64,000 nt of DNA, from positions 1,786,001 to 1,850,000 of the forward strand of contig NZ_JBBOSU010000001.1 in the NCBI RefSeq assembly GCF_038005225.1, in the 5' to 3' direction. Positions within the stretch are counted from its first letter, which is position 1, and every line of letters starts with the position of its first letter. The notes beneath the pieces are model-generated. The model made no database searches. It worked only from the letters and a program-made list of their open reading frames with translations, and was not told the DNA's origin. The translations under genes were made by a program, and so were the position numbers. This DNA is from Solibacillus sp. FSL K6-1523. GTDB taxonomy: Bacteria; Bacillota; Bacilli; Bacillales_A; Planococcaceae. Shown piece after piece: positions 26,030-34,085 of the stretch.

Positions 26030-27037
26030 TTATTTAAATATTTTTGTGTATTTAAAGCTCATAATTTTCTTGAACGGCCATTCTAGCGGTTTTAATGCCA
26101 GCATAAGAGTTAGCGGTACTGATAGAAGGATATATAGTTTTAGCCAATGTCCATTTGATACAGATTTCAACGTTTCTTCTACATTGAAATAATGGAGAAG
26201 GGAGATGCAAATCATATGTAAAAAGAATATTTGTAATGTGCGCTCACCGATAACGGTGAACCCAAATTTTTTATTTGGCATAATAGACATTATTGCTAAT
26301 GCTAAAATAGCGGCTAAAATATAAAAGAAGGACCTGTAAAACCCACCAAATACAGATTGATTCATTACTTCATATGAATTTCGACCTGTTAGGAAACCTC
26401 TGAACTGATAAATTTCTTGAATGTTTATGAATATAAAAGAGATTAGAGATAACAAGAAAACAATTGAAAAATATTGAACTGATTTCCTGTTAATTATTTT
26501 CATTAAGTCAATACTAGTGAAATAGTATCCTAGTAAAAAGAAAGGAAAATAAACAATAATTCGGGATATTACAAGATAGTCAATTGCATACGAATCATAA
26601 CCAATAATTAAGCCTAGCAAAATTGAAAATGAAAGTAAGTACAATGGTTTAATATTTTTTAATAAATAAGTTAGGCATATCCAAGCTGCCATAGCAAACA
26701 TATACCAAGGTACGTTCCCTTCGTTAAAGGTATTAAAATTAATATCTTTTAGGAAAAGATACTTATCTATTAAAAATAGCGAAATCTTTAATAGGAAAAA
26801 CATTATTAAATAAGAAAATACTTTTTCTATTTTTAATCTGGCTCCATCAATAGTTGATTTGATAAATAGACCAGATAAAAATATAAATAATGGCATATGG
26901 AATATGTAAATAAAGAAAAATAAAAATTTCATATCATCCGAGATACTGACGTAATAATCAGCCATATGTCCAAGAACTACTAAAAATATTAATAATGCTT
27001 TGGTGTTATCTAGTTTGTAATTTCTTTCTTTGTTCAT
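26030..27037 (-). CDS. Acyltransferase 3 family membrane protein (prophage cargo)
   Basis: 335 residues with about ten hydrophobic segments. The N-terminus LDNTKALLIFLVVLGHMADY has the acyltransferase-3 (OafA/WecH-like) signature, including the conserved His at 24. GGAGGT precedes the ATG. These enzymes transfer acetyl or other acyl groups to cell-surface sugars or wall polymers. The gene is reversed relative to the whole late operon and lies between the receptor-binding protein and the lysis genes. This suggests lysogenic conversion of the host surface, perhaps blocking adsorption of related phages. The substrate is unknown. Confidence 0.8.
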   Translation of the reverse strand: MNKERNYKLDNTKALLIFLVVLGHMADYYVSISDDMKFLFFFIYIFHMPLFIFLSGLFIKSTIDGARLKIEKVFSYLIMFFLLKISLFLIDKYLFLKDINFNTFNEGNVPWYMFAMAAWICLTYLLKNIKPLYLLSFSILLGLIIGYDSYAIDYLVISRIIVYFPFFLLGYYFTSIDLMKIINRKSVQYFSIVFLLSLISFIFINIQEIYQFRGFLTGRNSYEVMNQSVFGGFYRSFFYILAAILALAIMSIMPNKKFGFTVIGERTLQIFFLHMICISLLHYFNVEETLKSVSNGHWLKLYILLSVPLTLMLALKPLEWPFKKIMSFKYTKIFK

Positions 27038-27282
27038 TTAATAACCTCCATTTGATTATGTTGTTCATTTTAAAGGATATGTAAATGAAATGGAACGGAT
27101 ATTTAAATATTGAATGTAAGTCCCAAAATGAGTAGTAACTCGCATGAAAGTAAAATAACGAAAATGTATTAAAACGCAGTCAAATGACTAGCATTATTTT
27201 TCATGGCAAAAAAGCTGTCAGTCCTGTATTTTCTAATTGCTATACAATCGAATTAGAGGAGACAGGAAGGAGGGGTATTCAC

Positions 27283-27471
27283 ATGAAAATAAGAAGTGTA
27301 GAGCTATTAGAAAGTTATTTCAATGGGTTCGATTTAGAAGAAAAGAATGTCATTTTAACGTTGGCTTTAATTAATTTTTACGAGAAAGAAGGCTATAATA
27401 ACACCGAAATTGAAGAGCTATTTATTCAAGCGAAATCTGATTTTTTTAATTACAAAGATAAAAATAGTTAA
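27283..27471 (+). CDS. Small hypothetical phage protein (62 aa)
   Basis: The frame is open from 27184, but GGAAGGAGGGG at 27265-27275 decides for ATG 27283. The protein is acidic and helical (LLESYFNGFDLEEKNVI; EGYNNTEIEELFIQAK). It is followed by a perfect terminator. Function unknown. Confidence 0.6.
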   Translation: MKIRSVELLESYFNGFDLEEKNVILTLALINFYEKEGYNNTEIEELFIQAKSDFFNYKDKNS

Positions 27472-27479
27472 TAGTATTA

Positions 27480-27505
27480 AACACTCTCAATTGAGAGTGT
27501 TTTTT
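27480..27505 (+). terminator. Rho-independent terminator
   Basis: Perfect ACACTCTC-AATT-GAGAGTGT hairpin followed by TTTTTT. Confidence 0.8.
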
Positions 27506-27514
27506 ATATGCATT

Positions 27515-27655
27515 GTGTACGCAATCGAGACGGGCAATTACCCACAAAGTAGTTTCTCGACGCGTCTCACAGCGCAGTAATTTTTAAATGAAACGATAAT
27601 CCCAAGCGTTTGGGAATTCGAAGGATGCGTCAATATGGCGTGTCCTTTTTATTAT
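27515..27655 (+). other. Hairpin-rich leader before the lysis genes
   Basis: Three dyads lie in 140 bp: GAGACG/CGTCTC enclosing GGGCAATTACCC, the perfect TCCCAA-GCGT-TTGGGA, and AAGGATGCGTC / GGCGTGTCCTT followed by TTTTTATT. The last looks like a terminator placed just upstream of the holin ribosome binding site, so antitermination or attenuation of lysis genes is possible. Confidence 0.45.
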
Positions 27656-27673
27656 GAAAAAGGAAGTGTTGTA

Positions 27674-28078
27674 ATGGAAAAATGGATTGCTGCAGTAAGT
27701 GGAATGATTGGCACAATCGTATCTTATTCTGTGGATGGCTTAGGAATGGCAGTGACTGTACTCATTGGATTCATGGCTATTGATTATGCAACGGGTATTA
27801 TGAGTGGCGTAATCAATCAAAACTTAAATAGTCGTATCGGTTTCAACGGTATCATACGCAAGATTTATTATTTGATGTTAGTTGGATCAGTATATTTGCT
27901 AGCGTTGGTTGTACCTGGGATTGAGTATGCAGGTGATGGTGCTGCCATTGCATTTTGTGTGCTTGAATTTATTAGTATTACTGAAAACGGTACAAAGATG
28001 GGCTTACCTACACCGAATTTTATAAAAAATATTTTATCTATTGTAAAAGATAAAGCAGGGGAAGGAAGTACAAAATGA
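27674..28078 (+). CDS. Phage holin (toxin secretion/phage lysis holin family)
   Basis: 134 residues from ATG 27674 (GGAAGTG upstream); the ATG at 27635 lacks a site. Three hydrophobic helices appear, with the family block FMAIDYATGIMSGVINQNLN and RIGFNGIIRKIYYLMLV. Holins form membrane lesions that let the endolysin reach the wall. It overlaps the amidase start by 4 bp. Confidence 0.85.
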   Translation: MEKWIAAVSGMIGTIVSYSVDGLGMAVTVLIGFMAIDYATGIMSGVINQNLNSRIGFNGIIRKIYYLMLVGSVYLLALVVPGIEYAGDGAAIAFCVLEFISITENGTKMGLPTPNFIKNILSIVKDKAGEGSTK

Positions 28079-28821
28079 CAAAACCAACAGAAATCGAATT
28101 ACATGTAGGTCATTACGGTGATGGCACAGGTGCGCATGGAATTGTTGATGAAGTTAAATATGCCCGTAAATTTATCAAGAGGATTTATGATATTTTGGTG
28201 GCTAATAAAGTGCCTGCGACGTATTACGAGGATAAAACTTCAAAAAATCAGACTCAAAATATTAATAATTTAATCGCTCACCATAACAAGGATCGTAACG
28301 GTCTTATTGTGAGCGGGCACTTAAATTCAACTAGTCCTTTAACTGATCGGCCAATTGGAGTGGAAGTGCTGTACAGTACTCAAAAAGATTTAGCGATTAA
28401 GATAGCAAAAGTAATGAGTGACGTTTCTGGATTGGCAAATCGCGGTGCAAAATACCGGGATAACATTGGTGTATTGACGAGAACATATGAACCGAGCATT
28501 CTGATTGAATTTGGATTTGTTAATAGCCGTAAAGATGTTGATTTGATGGACAAACATTTCGAGGTTCTTTGCCAAGCGATTGCAGAAGTTTTAGCGGTAG
28601 CTATTGGTCACACTATCAAACCACATTCAAAGGAGGAAACATCGATGGTACAACAATTATTAAATGCAACAGGTCGAAATGAAATACGTGAAATGCTAAA
28701 AAAAGCACGTAGAGCAAAGGTTATTGATGCAGCGTTTCATACTGACGAAAAAATTGCTAAATATAATGATATCGAACTACTTAGCTATCAAGCTGCTGTG
28801 ATTAATCGTACATTTAATTAA
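28075..28821 (+). CDS. N-acetylmuramoyl-L-alanine amidase (endolysin)
   Basis: 248 residues. An amidase_3 zinc domain fills residues 1-185: ligands H13 (VGHYG), E26, H82 (VSGHLNS) and catalytic E145 (IEFGFVN). A short helical C-terminal segment (~200-248, RNEIREMLKKARRAKVID) may bind the wall. It cuts the bond between MurNAc and the stem peptide at the end of the lytic cycle. There is no signal peptide, so it depends on the holin. Confidence 0.92.
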   Translation: MTKPTEIELHVGHYGDGTGAHGIVDEVKYARKFIKRIYDILVANKVPATYYEDKTSKNQTQNINNLIAHHNKDRNGLIVSGHLNSTSPLTDRPIGVEVLYSTQKDLAIKIAKVMSDVSGLANRGAKYRDNIGVLTRTYEPSILIEFGFVNSRKDVDLMDKHFEVLCQAIAEVLAVAIGHTIKPHSKEETSMVQQLLNATGRNEIREMLKKARRAKVIDAAFHTDEKIAKYNDIELLSYQAAVINRTFN

Positions 28822-28893
28822 ATATAAAAGCCCGACATACCTAAAGATTGAACTGCTCCCTGTCAAGTAGACAGTGGAAATAATAAAAATGCT

Positions 28894-29745
28894 TTAAGCG
28901 GCTTGCGTCCTGTATTCTAGAGGGCTCAAGCCGTTTAATCTTTCTTGGTAACGTTTGTTATGATAGAACGTAATATATGTATTGATTGCTTCTTCTAACG
29001 CCTCGTATGTATCATATTTGTTTAAATAATACTTTTCGACTTTCAGAGTACCCCAAAAAGCCTCGATTGGTCCGTTATCGATACAACGACCGACCCTCGA
29101 CATACTGTGAATCATATTCGCTTCTTCTGTCATGCGTTTGAAGAATTTTGATGTATATTGATAACCTCGATCACTATGAATAAGCGGTTGCTCACCTTCT
29201 TTTAGCTCCTGTATTGCAGGAATCATGGTGTCAAAAACTAATTTATTGTTATTCGAATGTCCTAATACATAACTGACAATTGAATTGTCGTGTAAATCAA
29301 TAATCGCGCTTAAATAAGCTTTTCTACCTTTGCCGTATTTAAATTCTGTCACATCGGTACACCATTTCTGATTCGGTTTTTCCGCAGTAAAATCACGTGC
29401 TAAAATATTTTCAGCCACATAATCCGGCTTTGATTTACGGTATCGTTTTGGCTTACGTCGAATAACCGCTTCCAGACCACAAATCTGCATCAGGCGGTAA
29501 ATACGCTTCTTATTAACTTTAGCTAGGCCCATTTTTGTTCTTTGGCGATTAATTGTCATTGTAATGCGGCGGTAGCCATAAATACCATTTACTTGCGAAT
29601 AAAGATGTTGAATCGATTCTACTAGCTGTTCGTTTTCTCTTTCTCGTACAGATGGCTGACGTTTCATCCATTTATAATAAGCTGCACGTGAAACCTCAGC
29701 GATTTCACACAATAAAACAATCGATAAGTTTTCATTCTCCGCCAA
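28894..29745 (-). CDS. IS3-family transposase OrfB (DDE integrase)
   Basis: 283 residues as listed. The frame is open upstream to the slippery site, so the main product is an OrfAB fusion. It contains HTH_21 (SRAAYYKWMKRQPS) and an rve catalytic core with TDVTEFKYGKGRKAYLSAII (first Asp), HSDRGYQYTS (second Asp) and NGPIEAFWGTLKVE (Glu). It cuts and joins the element ends. Confidence 0.93.
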   Translation of the reverse strand: MAENENLSIVLLCEIAEVSRAAYYKWMKRQPSVRERENEQLVESIQHLYSQVNGIYGYRRITMTINRQRTKMGLAKVNKKRIYRLMQICGLEAVIRRKPKRYRKSKPDYVAENILARDFTAEKPNQKWCTDVTEFKYGKGRKAYLSAIIDLHDNSIVSYVLGHSNNNKLVFDTMIPAIQELKEGEQPLIHSDRGYQYTSKFFKRMTEEANMIHSMSRVGRCIDNGPIEAFWGTLKVEKYYLNKYDTYEALEEAINTYITFYHNKRYQERLNGLSPLEYRTQAA

Positions 29746-29786
29746 CTCTTGAATCGCGATGTAACGGCTCTGAATACGAACTCTAC

Positions 29787-30467
29787 TTAACGACGCCTCC
29801 TTTCGATTTCCTCTAACTTTTTTAATAATAGATTTTCTGCACGTAACCGTTCGTTTTCACGCTCCATCTGTTGAATTTTTAAACGCAATCCATCTTCTGG
29901 TGTACGCTCTTCTGTAGGTTTTGTTTTGCCACGACGATCCTCTAAAGCGTGATCGCCACTCTCTTCAAACTTTTTTACCCATTGATAAACTTGTTGGTAG
30001 GACACATCATATTGTGCTGCTGTTTCTTGATAATTCTTCCCCTTCGCTAGGCATGCCTTTGCAATTTCAATACGCTCTTCTACAGTTGTTTTTCTTCCTT
30101 TAGTCATAGTTTGGCTCATTCCTCTACCCGAATCTTTTAATTCACTATGACCAGTATAAATTTTCACCCACTTTTTGAACACTGTTAAACTACTAATCCC
30201 GTATTTAGCAAGGATATCAAGCATAGAATAGCGTTCTGATAAATAATCCTCGACGGCACTTTGTTTTAATTCTTTTGAGTACACCTTATTTTTCTTAGAT
30301 CGTGTTAACGCCTCTATTCCTCCAAATTTAAAAAGAGCGCGCCATTCTTGAAGAGTTTGTCGATTGACCGAAAACATCTTACAAATTTCAAGTTGGGTAT
30401 GACGTCCTTCTTCTAAATATTGAAGTGCTAAGATTTTAACATCTAGTGAAAATACCTTTTTTGGCAT
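29787..30467 (-). CDS. IS3-family OrfA with tandem HTH domains
   Basis: 226 residues, longer than most OrfA proteins. It has two helix-turn-helix units (CKMFSVNRQTLQEWRALF; then AQYDVSYQQVYQWVKKFEES, preceded by a third HTH-like block near 75-95). A leucine-zipper tail follows (ENERLRAENLLLKKLEEIE). An A-AAA-AAG heptamer in the LLLKKL codons permits a -1 shift into orfB; after the shift the frame reads through to the DDE domain without a stop. Confidence 0.9.
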   Translation of the reverse strand: MPKKVFSLDVKILALQYLEEGRHTQLEICKMFSVNRQTLQEWRALFKFGGIEALTRSKKNKVYSKELKQSAVEDYLSERYSMLDILAKYGISSLTVFKKWVKIYTGHSELKDSGRGMSQTMTKGRKTTVEERIEIAKACLAKGKNYQETAAQYDVSYQQVYQWVKKFEESGDHALEDRRGKTKPTEERTPEDGLRLKIQQMERENERLRAENLLLKKLEEIERRRR

Positions 30468-30604
30468 GAAAAAAACTCCCCATTTAGATAAACAGATTTT
30501 ATTTTTTAATCTGTCTACCTAATGGGGAGCATATCAGATGAAGGAGTGTCGGGCTTTTATCAGCTTAATAGATTTGAATACGATGATTTTAAAGTTCTAC
30601 TTAG

Positions 30605-31138
30605 TTATTTATCATCTTTAAATGTTAAAAATCCTATAAATAGCGTTAAAAAAATACTGACAGACCCTAATGCAAGACTGGAATATCCTGAAGTATTACT
30701 TAAGTCACTAAACATCAAAAAGATATTGTAACTTAAAAATAAACCCGTCAAAACAAAATAAATCATTGCTTTTAAAAAAATAGAGGGATTTATTTTAAAA
30801 GCTTTCGTAAACCAATAAATTACAAGAGCCTCGAAAAGAAAGATTACTGTTACTGTTATATTTTTTTCTATAGTACTTGCTGAATAAATATAAAACCCTT
30901 TTGTATCTGGGCTATCATTAGTGGGGGAGATAAACATTAACCCCAAATATATTCCTATAAAAGTAGCTGATGACAGTAATATTAATAGATACGAACTTAC
31001 CTTCTCCATACACCCTCGAAATTTATTGTTGGAATTATTGGAACTATTTAAAATACCTTTAAAGAAAAGAATTATAAGATAGATTTCAATAATGATGAAT
31101 GTACCCGCTGTCAATCCTAACATAAAATATTGATTCAT
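30605..31138 (-). CDS. Five-helix membrane protein, hypothetical
   Basis: 177 residues with GGAGGTTTTTTA before ATG 31138. About five hydrophobic segments and short loops; no conserved motif recognised. It lies downstream of the next gene on the same strand (54 bp gap) with a terminator between, so the two may be expressed separately. Position just beyond the lysis genes suits prophage right-end cargo. Confidence 0.5.
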   Translation of the reverse strand: MNQYFMLGLTAGTFIIIEIYLIILFFKGILNSSNNSNNKFRGCMEKVSSYLLILLSSATFIGIYLGLMFISPTNDSPDTKGFYIYSASTIEKNITVTVIFLFEALVIYWFTKAFKINPSIFLKAMIYFVLTGLFLSYNIFLMFSDLSNTSGYSSLALGSVSIFLTLFIGFLTFKDDK

Positions 31139-31161
31139 TAAAAAACCTCCAAAGTCATATA

Positions 31162-31186
31162 AAAAGCCACTCCAATGAGTGACTCG
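31162..31186 (-). terminator. Terminator (reverse strand)
   Basis: Read on the - strand: AGTCACTC-ATT-GGAGTGGCT followed by TTTTTAT. It ends the 31192-32001 gene. Confidence 0.6.
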
Positions 31187-31191
31187 GTAAT

Positions 31192-32001
31192 TTACTCCAT
31201 TTTATTTAGAACTTTATCCATTTGTCTTTCATTCGACCTTACTGCGTCACTATCAATTGCATCTACACCGCGGTATGTATATTTAGTATTTTGGTAGAAA
31301 TCAAAAGCAAAGTCATTTATAGGGGACTTCACTTTTCCGTAGTACCGATTAATAACATTTGCTCTAAAAATATTACTTATCATGTATTCGGCGTTATTGA
31401 TATCAGAAATATATTTTTTATTTTGATATTCAGTGATGATATATTTTTCAAACTCTTTAATTTCCAATTCTGTTGCTGGGTACTCTTTCGCATAGAGCAT
31501 AATCGCATCATACTTGTTAGTCGTAGTACCATCAATTGAAGCAATTTCTTTCACTTTATTTTGCCAAGTCGTAACTTCATTTGCTAAGTTTTCTTGACGT
31601 GCTTTTTCTTCTTGTTTAATTTTCTCTCTAGTTTCCACTTCTTCCTTTGCCTTTTGTTCAGCAATTAATTTATCTTCTATTTCCTTTTTATATCGAGCAT
31701 CTCGTTCTTCTGACGTTTCTTTTGGTTCTTCCAGTGCTGCTTTTTCTCGAGCATCGACCTTTGCAGTAGTCGCAACAATTTCATCATTTAAACCCTTTTC
31801 ACCTTCTGTTTCTGATGATTCTATATTCGTAATAAACATAGCGAAAGAAGCAATCATAACAACAGCGGATATACCCAGATTTCGCAATTGTTTCTTACCT
31901 GCAACCTTGTCTTTTTTGATAAATTGAAATGCTGCCATTGCCATGAATATCACAATTGCAATTAAACTCAAACCCCATAGTATAAAAAATAATGTATCCA
32001 T
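31192..32001 (-). CDS. Membrane-anchored protein with charged coiled coil
   Basis: 269 residues, AGGAGGGG before ATG 32001. Two transmembrane segments (about 3-25 and 44-60) precede a Lys/Glu coiled coil (~85-145) and a C-terminal globular domain (~150-269) with RGVDAIDSDAVRSNERQMDK. Similar proteins occur next to prophages in Bacilli, but I know no function. Topology suggests the C-terminal domain lies outside the membrane. Confidence 0.5.
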   Translation of the reverse strand: MDTLFFILWGLSLIAIVIFMAMAAFQFIKKDKVAGKKQLRNLGISAVVMIASFAMFITNIESSETEGEKGLNDEIVATTAKVDAREKAALEEPKETSEERDARYKKEIEDKLIAEQKAKEEVETREKIKQEEKARQENLANEVTTWQNKVKEIASIDGTTTNKYDAIMLYAKEYPATELEIKEFEKYIITEYQNKKYISDINNAEYMISNIFRANVINRYYGKVKSPINDFAFDFYQNTKYTYRGVDAIDSDAVRSNERQMDKVLNKME

Positions 32002-32061
32002 TGTACCCCTCCTAATAATTACATTTTAGGTAAATTAATTGGAAATGTACATAACAAAAAT

Positions 32062-32094
32062 AATAGCCTTCCACAAAATTCGCGGAAGGCTATT
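32062..32094. terminator. Perfect bidirectional terminator-like hairpin
   Basis: AATAGCCTTCC / GGAAGGCTATT, 11 bp perfect, with an A run before it and a TTTT stretch after it. Confidence 0.7.
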
Positions 32095-32317
32095 TTAAAT
32101 TTACAAAGTTTACTTGATAAAGTCGCCAAATACCTTAGATATATCTCGTATCTTCTATTTTTAAAAACGTGTTGTAAAAAAACTCATTCAAGGAAGTGAC
32201 TGTGAAAAAGGGCGTGAAAATACCCGTTTTCACTGAAAAACATTATTTTTTTAAAAATATCTAACTAATTTAGACCTATTCCTCCTCGCAAAACAGTGAA
32301 TTAATGAGGTCAATTTC

Positions 32318-32362
32318 GGTGCGAATCCCCCGGGAATTTCATGTGCACTTACGATTCGCACC
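32318..32362. other. Perfect 10-bp inverted repeat
   Basis: GGTGCGAATC and GATTCGCACC separated by 25 bp, including CCCCGGG. No T run follows, so it is not a normal terminator. It could be an operator or recombination site. Confidence 0.45.
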
Positions 32363-32704
32363 TTATAAGAACAGGCTGAACCTCCAAACCGAACGTAGAT
32401 GTATCAGCTATTTACTCTCTTCTCAAATAAAAACGAATCATGTTTTTCTGATTATACATAAAAGAATATGAATCTGCGAAAAGAAACTTCAAGTCAGAGA
32501 CATACTATATATGGATGATATCGCATATAGTTTTACCAGAAGTAAAATACAAAAAATAGCACGAATAAATGATGTTCATCTAATTGAATTGTATAGTAAA
32601 TCTAAATTACTGTCAGCATTATTTTCAGAATAGTCAACCAATATAAGTGCTATATTAGATGATATCATTTACTTTAAATTACCATTTATAAAGGAGGCAT
32701 ATTA

Positions 32705-32875
32705 TTGGATTATGAAGTTGTAGTTGCGCATGGAAGTGAAGGTTTAATTACAAACGATGTAAATGATGTCGATGAGATTACGGTAGAAGATGGTGCATAT
32801 TTCTTTTTCGATTCAGACGAGGACTTGATTTTTAGCGCGCCATTGGGAAGTGTCGTATACATTCAGCGAAATTAG
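32705..32875 (+). CDS. Small acidic protein (56 aa), related to phage protein at 7598
   Basis: TTG 32705 has AAAGGAGG seven bases upstream. The product has the pattern ITVEDGAYFFFDSDEDLIFS and ends VVYIQRN, close to the C-terminal half of the 57-residue prophage protein. A small beta-sheet protein; function unknown. Confidence 0.6.
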   Translation: MDYEVVVAHGSEGLITNDVNDVDEITVEDGAYFFFDSDEDLIFSAPLGSVVYIQRN

Positions 32876-32909
32876 AGTTGGAAATGGAGTTAAAAGAAGT
32901 AGAGAAGCG

Positions 32910-33197
32910 CTACTTTTCTTCCAATGTCAGCATCATTAATCTGTAAACAATAAAAGTCCCAAGATAAGCACCAGTTACTAAGAAAACGGGATTTAAAAAA
33001 AGGCTATGGATTGTCGTCATAAATACTTCTCCATCAATAATGATTTGGTAAATGGACGTTGATGCAATGCTATCAAAAATGATAATTGAAATAATCGCTA
33101 CAATGTTAAAAAATGTTCTAAATGAATGGCTTTTATGTTTTAAATAAAGCATAACAATTGGTACAACGATGCTTGAGATAACTAATAAAAATTTCAA
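32910..33197 (-). CDS. Small three-helix membrane protein
   Basis: 95 residues from TTG 33197 with AGGAGGGA upstream. Hydrophobic segments at about 1-17, 29-50 and 68-88. No motif recognised; single gene between terminators. Confidence 0.55.
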   Translation of the reverse strand: MKFLLVISSIVVPIVMLYLKHKSHSFRTFFNIVAIISIIIFDSIASTSIYQIIIDGEVFMTTIHSLFLNPVFLVTGAYLGTFIVYRLMMLTLEEK

Positions 33198-33252
33198 ACA
33201 ATCCCTCCTTTTATTTGATTCCTATTATGCCCAGAATCAACTGTAGATAAAC

Positions 33253-33290
33253 AAAAAGCCACAGCGAATACAAGCGCTGCGGCTTTTTTT
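33253..33290. terminator. Bidirectional terminator
   Basis: AAAAGCCACAGCG pairs with CGCTGCGGCTTTT (one mismatch), T run on both strands. It separates the 32910 gene (upstream end of its transcript) from the end of the GyrI-like gene. Confidence 0.75.
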
Positions 33291-33320
33291 GCTTAATGGA
33301 AGGGAGCACCTAATTTACCT

Positions 33321-33824
33321 TTACTTTTTAATTACCGGAATATAAATGTCGCAAATCTTCCCCTCATCACTCATGCACCGATCATCGTATAATTCAAAGT
33401 CTACACAATTTGGTGCATACTCGTACCCAGACTTCGGAAACCATTCATTGAAAATATCATGCCATGTGCCTTGAATATTTTGGGCAAAGTCTGCTGCAGA
33501 GCAGGGCGATGTTGAAAAGACGGCATAAGTTGCGGGTGGCACTTCACAAACATGGTAATCATTTGAAATTTCTGCCCCTTCAATTGGTTCAACCCCAATT
33601 ACATACTCAAATTCGCCCGTTTCCATATCTACTTGAAAGCATACCCCATACTCATCATGCTTTTTAATGAAGTTTTCGGCGTGAAGTTTTTCCATCTTTC
33701 CACCAGTCATATAGTCGTCCCAAAAAGCGGGGATTGCCTTTGAATTTTCACCATCAGTTGAAGTAGTCTTGATAGCAAAACCAACAAGTTTTATAGCTGG
33801 GAGTGTAACGAATTTTGGTTCCAT
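33321..33824 (-). CDS. GyrI-like / AraC effector-binding domain protein
   Basis: 167 residues. GGAGG upstream of ATG 33824 decides the start; the frame stays open further up. Family features: FVTLPAIKLVGFAIKT at the start, IPAFWDDYM, then VEPIEGAEI and the C-terminal WFPKSGYEYAPNCVDFELY. Stand-alone GyrI-like proteins bind or hydrolyse small hydrophobic molecules, and the group includes AraC-type effector domains. The ligand is unknown. Confidence 0.75.
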   Translation of the reverse strand: MEPKFVTLPAIKLVGFAIKTTSTDGENSKAIPAFWDDYMTGGKMEKLHAENFIKKHDEYGVCFQVDMETGEFEYVIGVEPIEGAEISNDYHVCEVPPATYAVFSTSPCSAADFAQNIQGTWHDIFNEWFPKSGYEYAPNCVDFELYDDRCMSDEGKICDIYIPVIKK

Positions 33825-34085
33825 AATAATTCCTCCAATCAAGTATTTGTTTGTAAGGGGGAGGCTAGGCGATATGTTTCTGATGAAAAGCCAAAATCCC
33901 CCTGCTATCCAATAAATTAAGTATAGCAAATAATCAGAATAGCGCTATTCCGAATGGGTTAAATTTCTCAGGATGGAAAATGCGCAGATGAGTACATGAG
34001 AAATTGGACTTTTAGCTGAAAATGGTTTAATCCTTCCCAAAAAGATAATAATGACAATAGTTCATTTGGGAAGGGGTTTAAATGA

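Larger units (their letters stand above)
28849..30536 (-). mobile_element. IS3-family insertion sequence, intact
   Basis: 1688 bp with imperfect 26-bp terminal inverted repeats: TGAACTGCTCCC...GTAGACAG at the left, matched by CTGTCTAC...GGGGAGCATATCA at the right. It is flanked by a 3-bp target duplication GAT (28846-28848 and 30537-30539). It carries orfA and orfB on the - strand with a -1 frameshift site. Both frames are intact, so it may still be active. The length is above the ~1.4 kb usual for IS150-like elements because orfA is long. Confidence 0.92.
28826..30558 (+). terminator. Lysis-operon terminator split by the IS element
   Basis: AAAAGCCCGACA (28826-28837) and TGTCGGGCTTTT (30547-30558) are perfect 12-base complements separated by the IS. 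Removing the IS and one GAT copy restores a hairpin with an 18-base loop just after the amidase gene. Confidence 0.8.
32002..32704. other. Non-coding gap, possible prophage edge
   Basis: About 700 bp without a convincing gene. It contains the bidirectional terminator at 32062-32094, the perfect inverted repeat at 32318-32362 and a 40-codon frame (32511-32633) without a ribosome binding site. The prophage right attachment site could be here, but the left end is outside the window, so it cannot be matched. Confidence 0.4.

Noticed and set aside
26030-27037. Considered whether the acyltransferase belongs to the host rather than the prophage.
   Set aside because: Phage late genes lie on both sides (tail fibre left, holin and amidase right), so it is inside the prophage.
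30522-30731. Forward frame spanning the right end of the IS element.
   Set aside because: It starts within the IS terminal repeat and overlaps the reverse-strand membrane protein gene; no family or ribosome binding site.
32311-32362. GGTGCGAATCCCCC looked like the T-arm of a tRNA, as at an attachment site.
   Set aside because: The 5' half of the T stem and the acceptor/anticodon arms are absent; the signal is better explained by the inverted repeat.
32511-32633. 40-codon frame in the 32002-32704 gap.
   Set aside because: No Shine-Dalgarno and no recognisable sequence; kept only as a comment.
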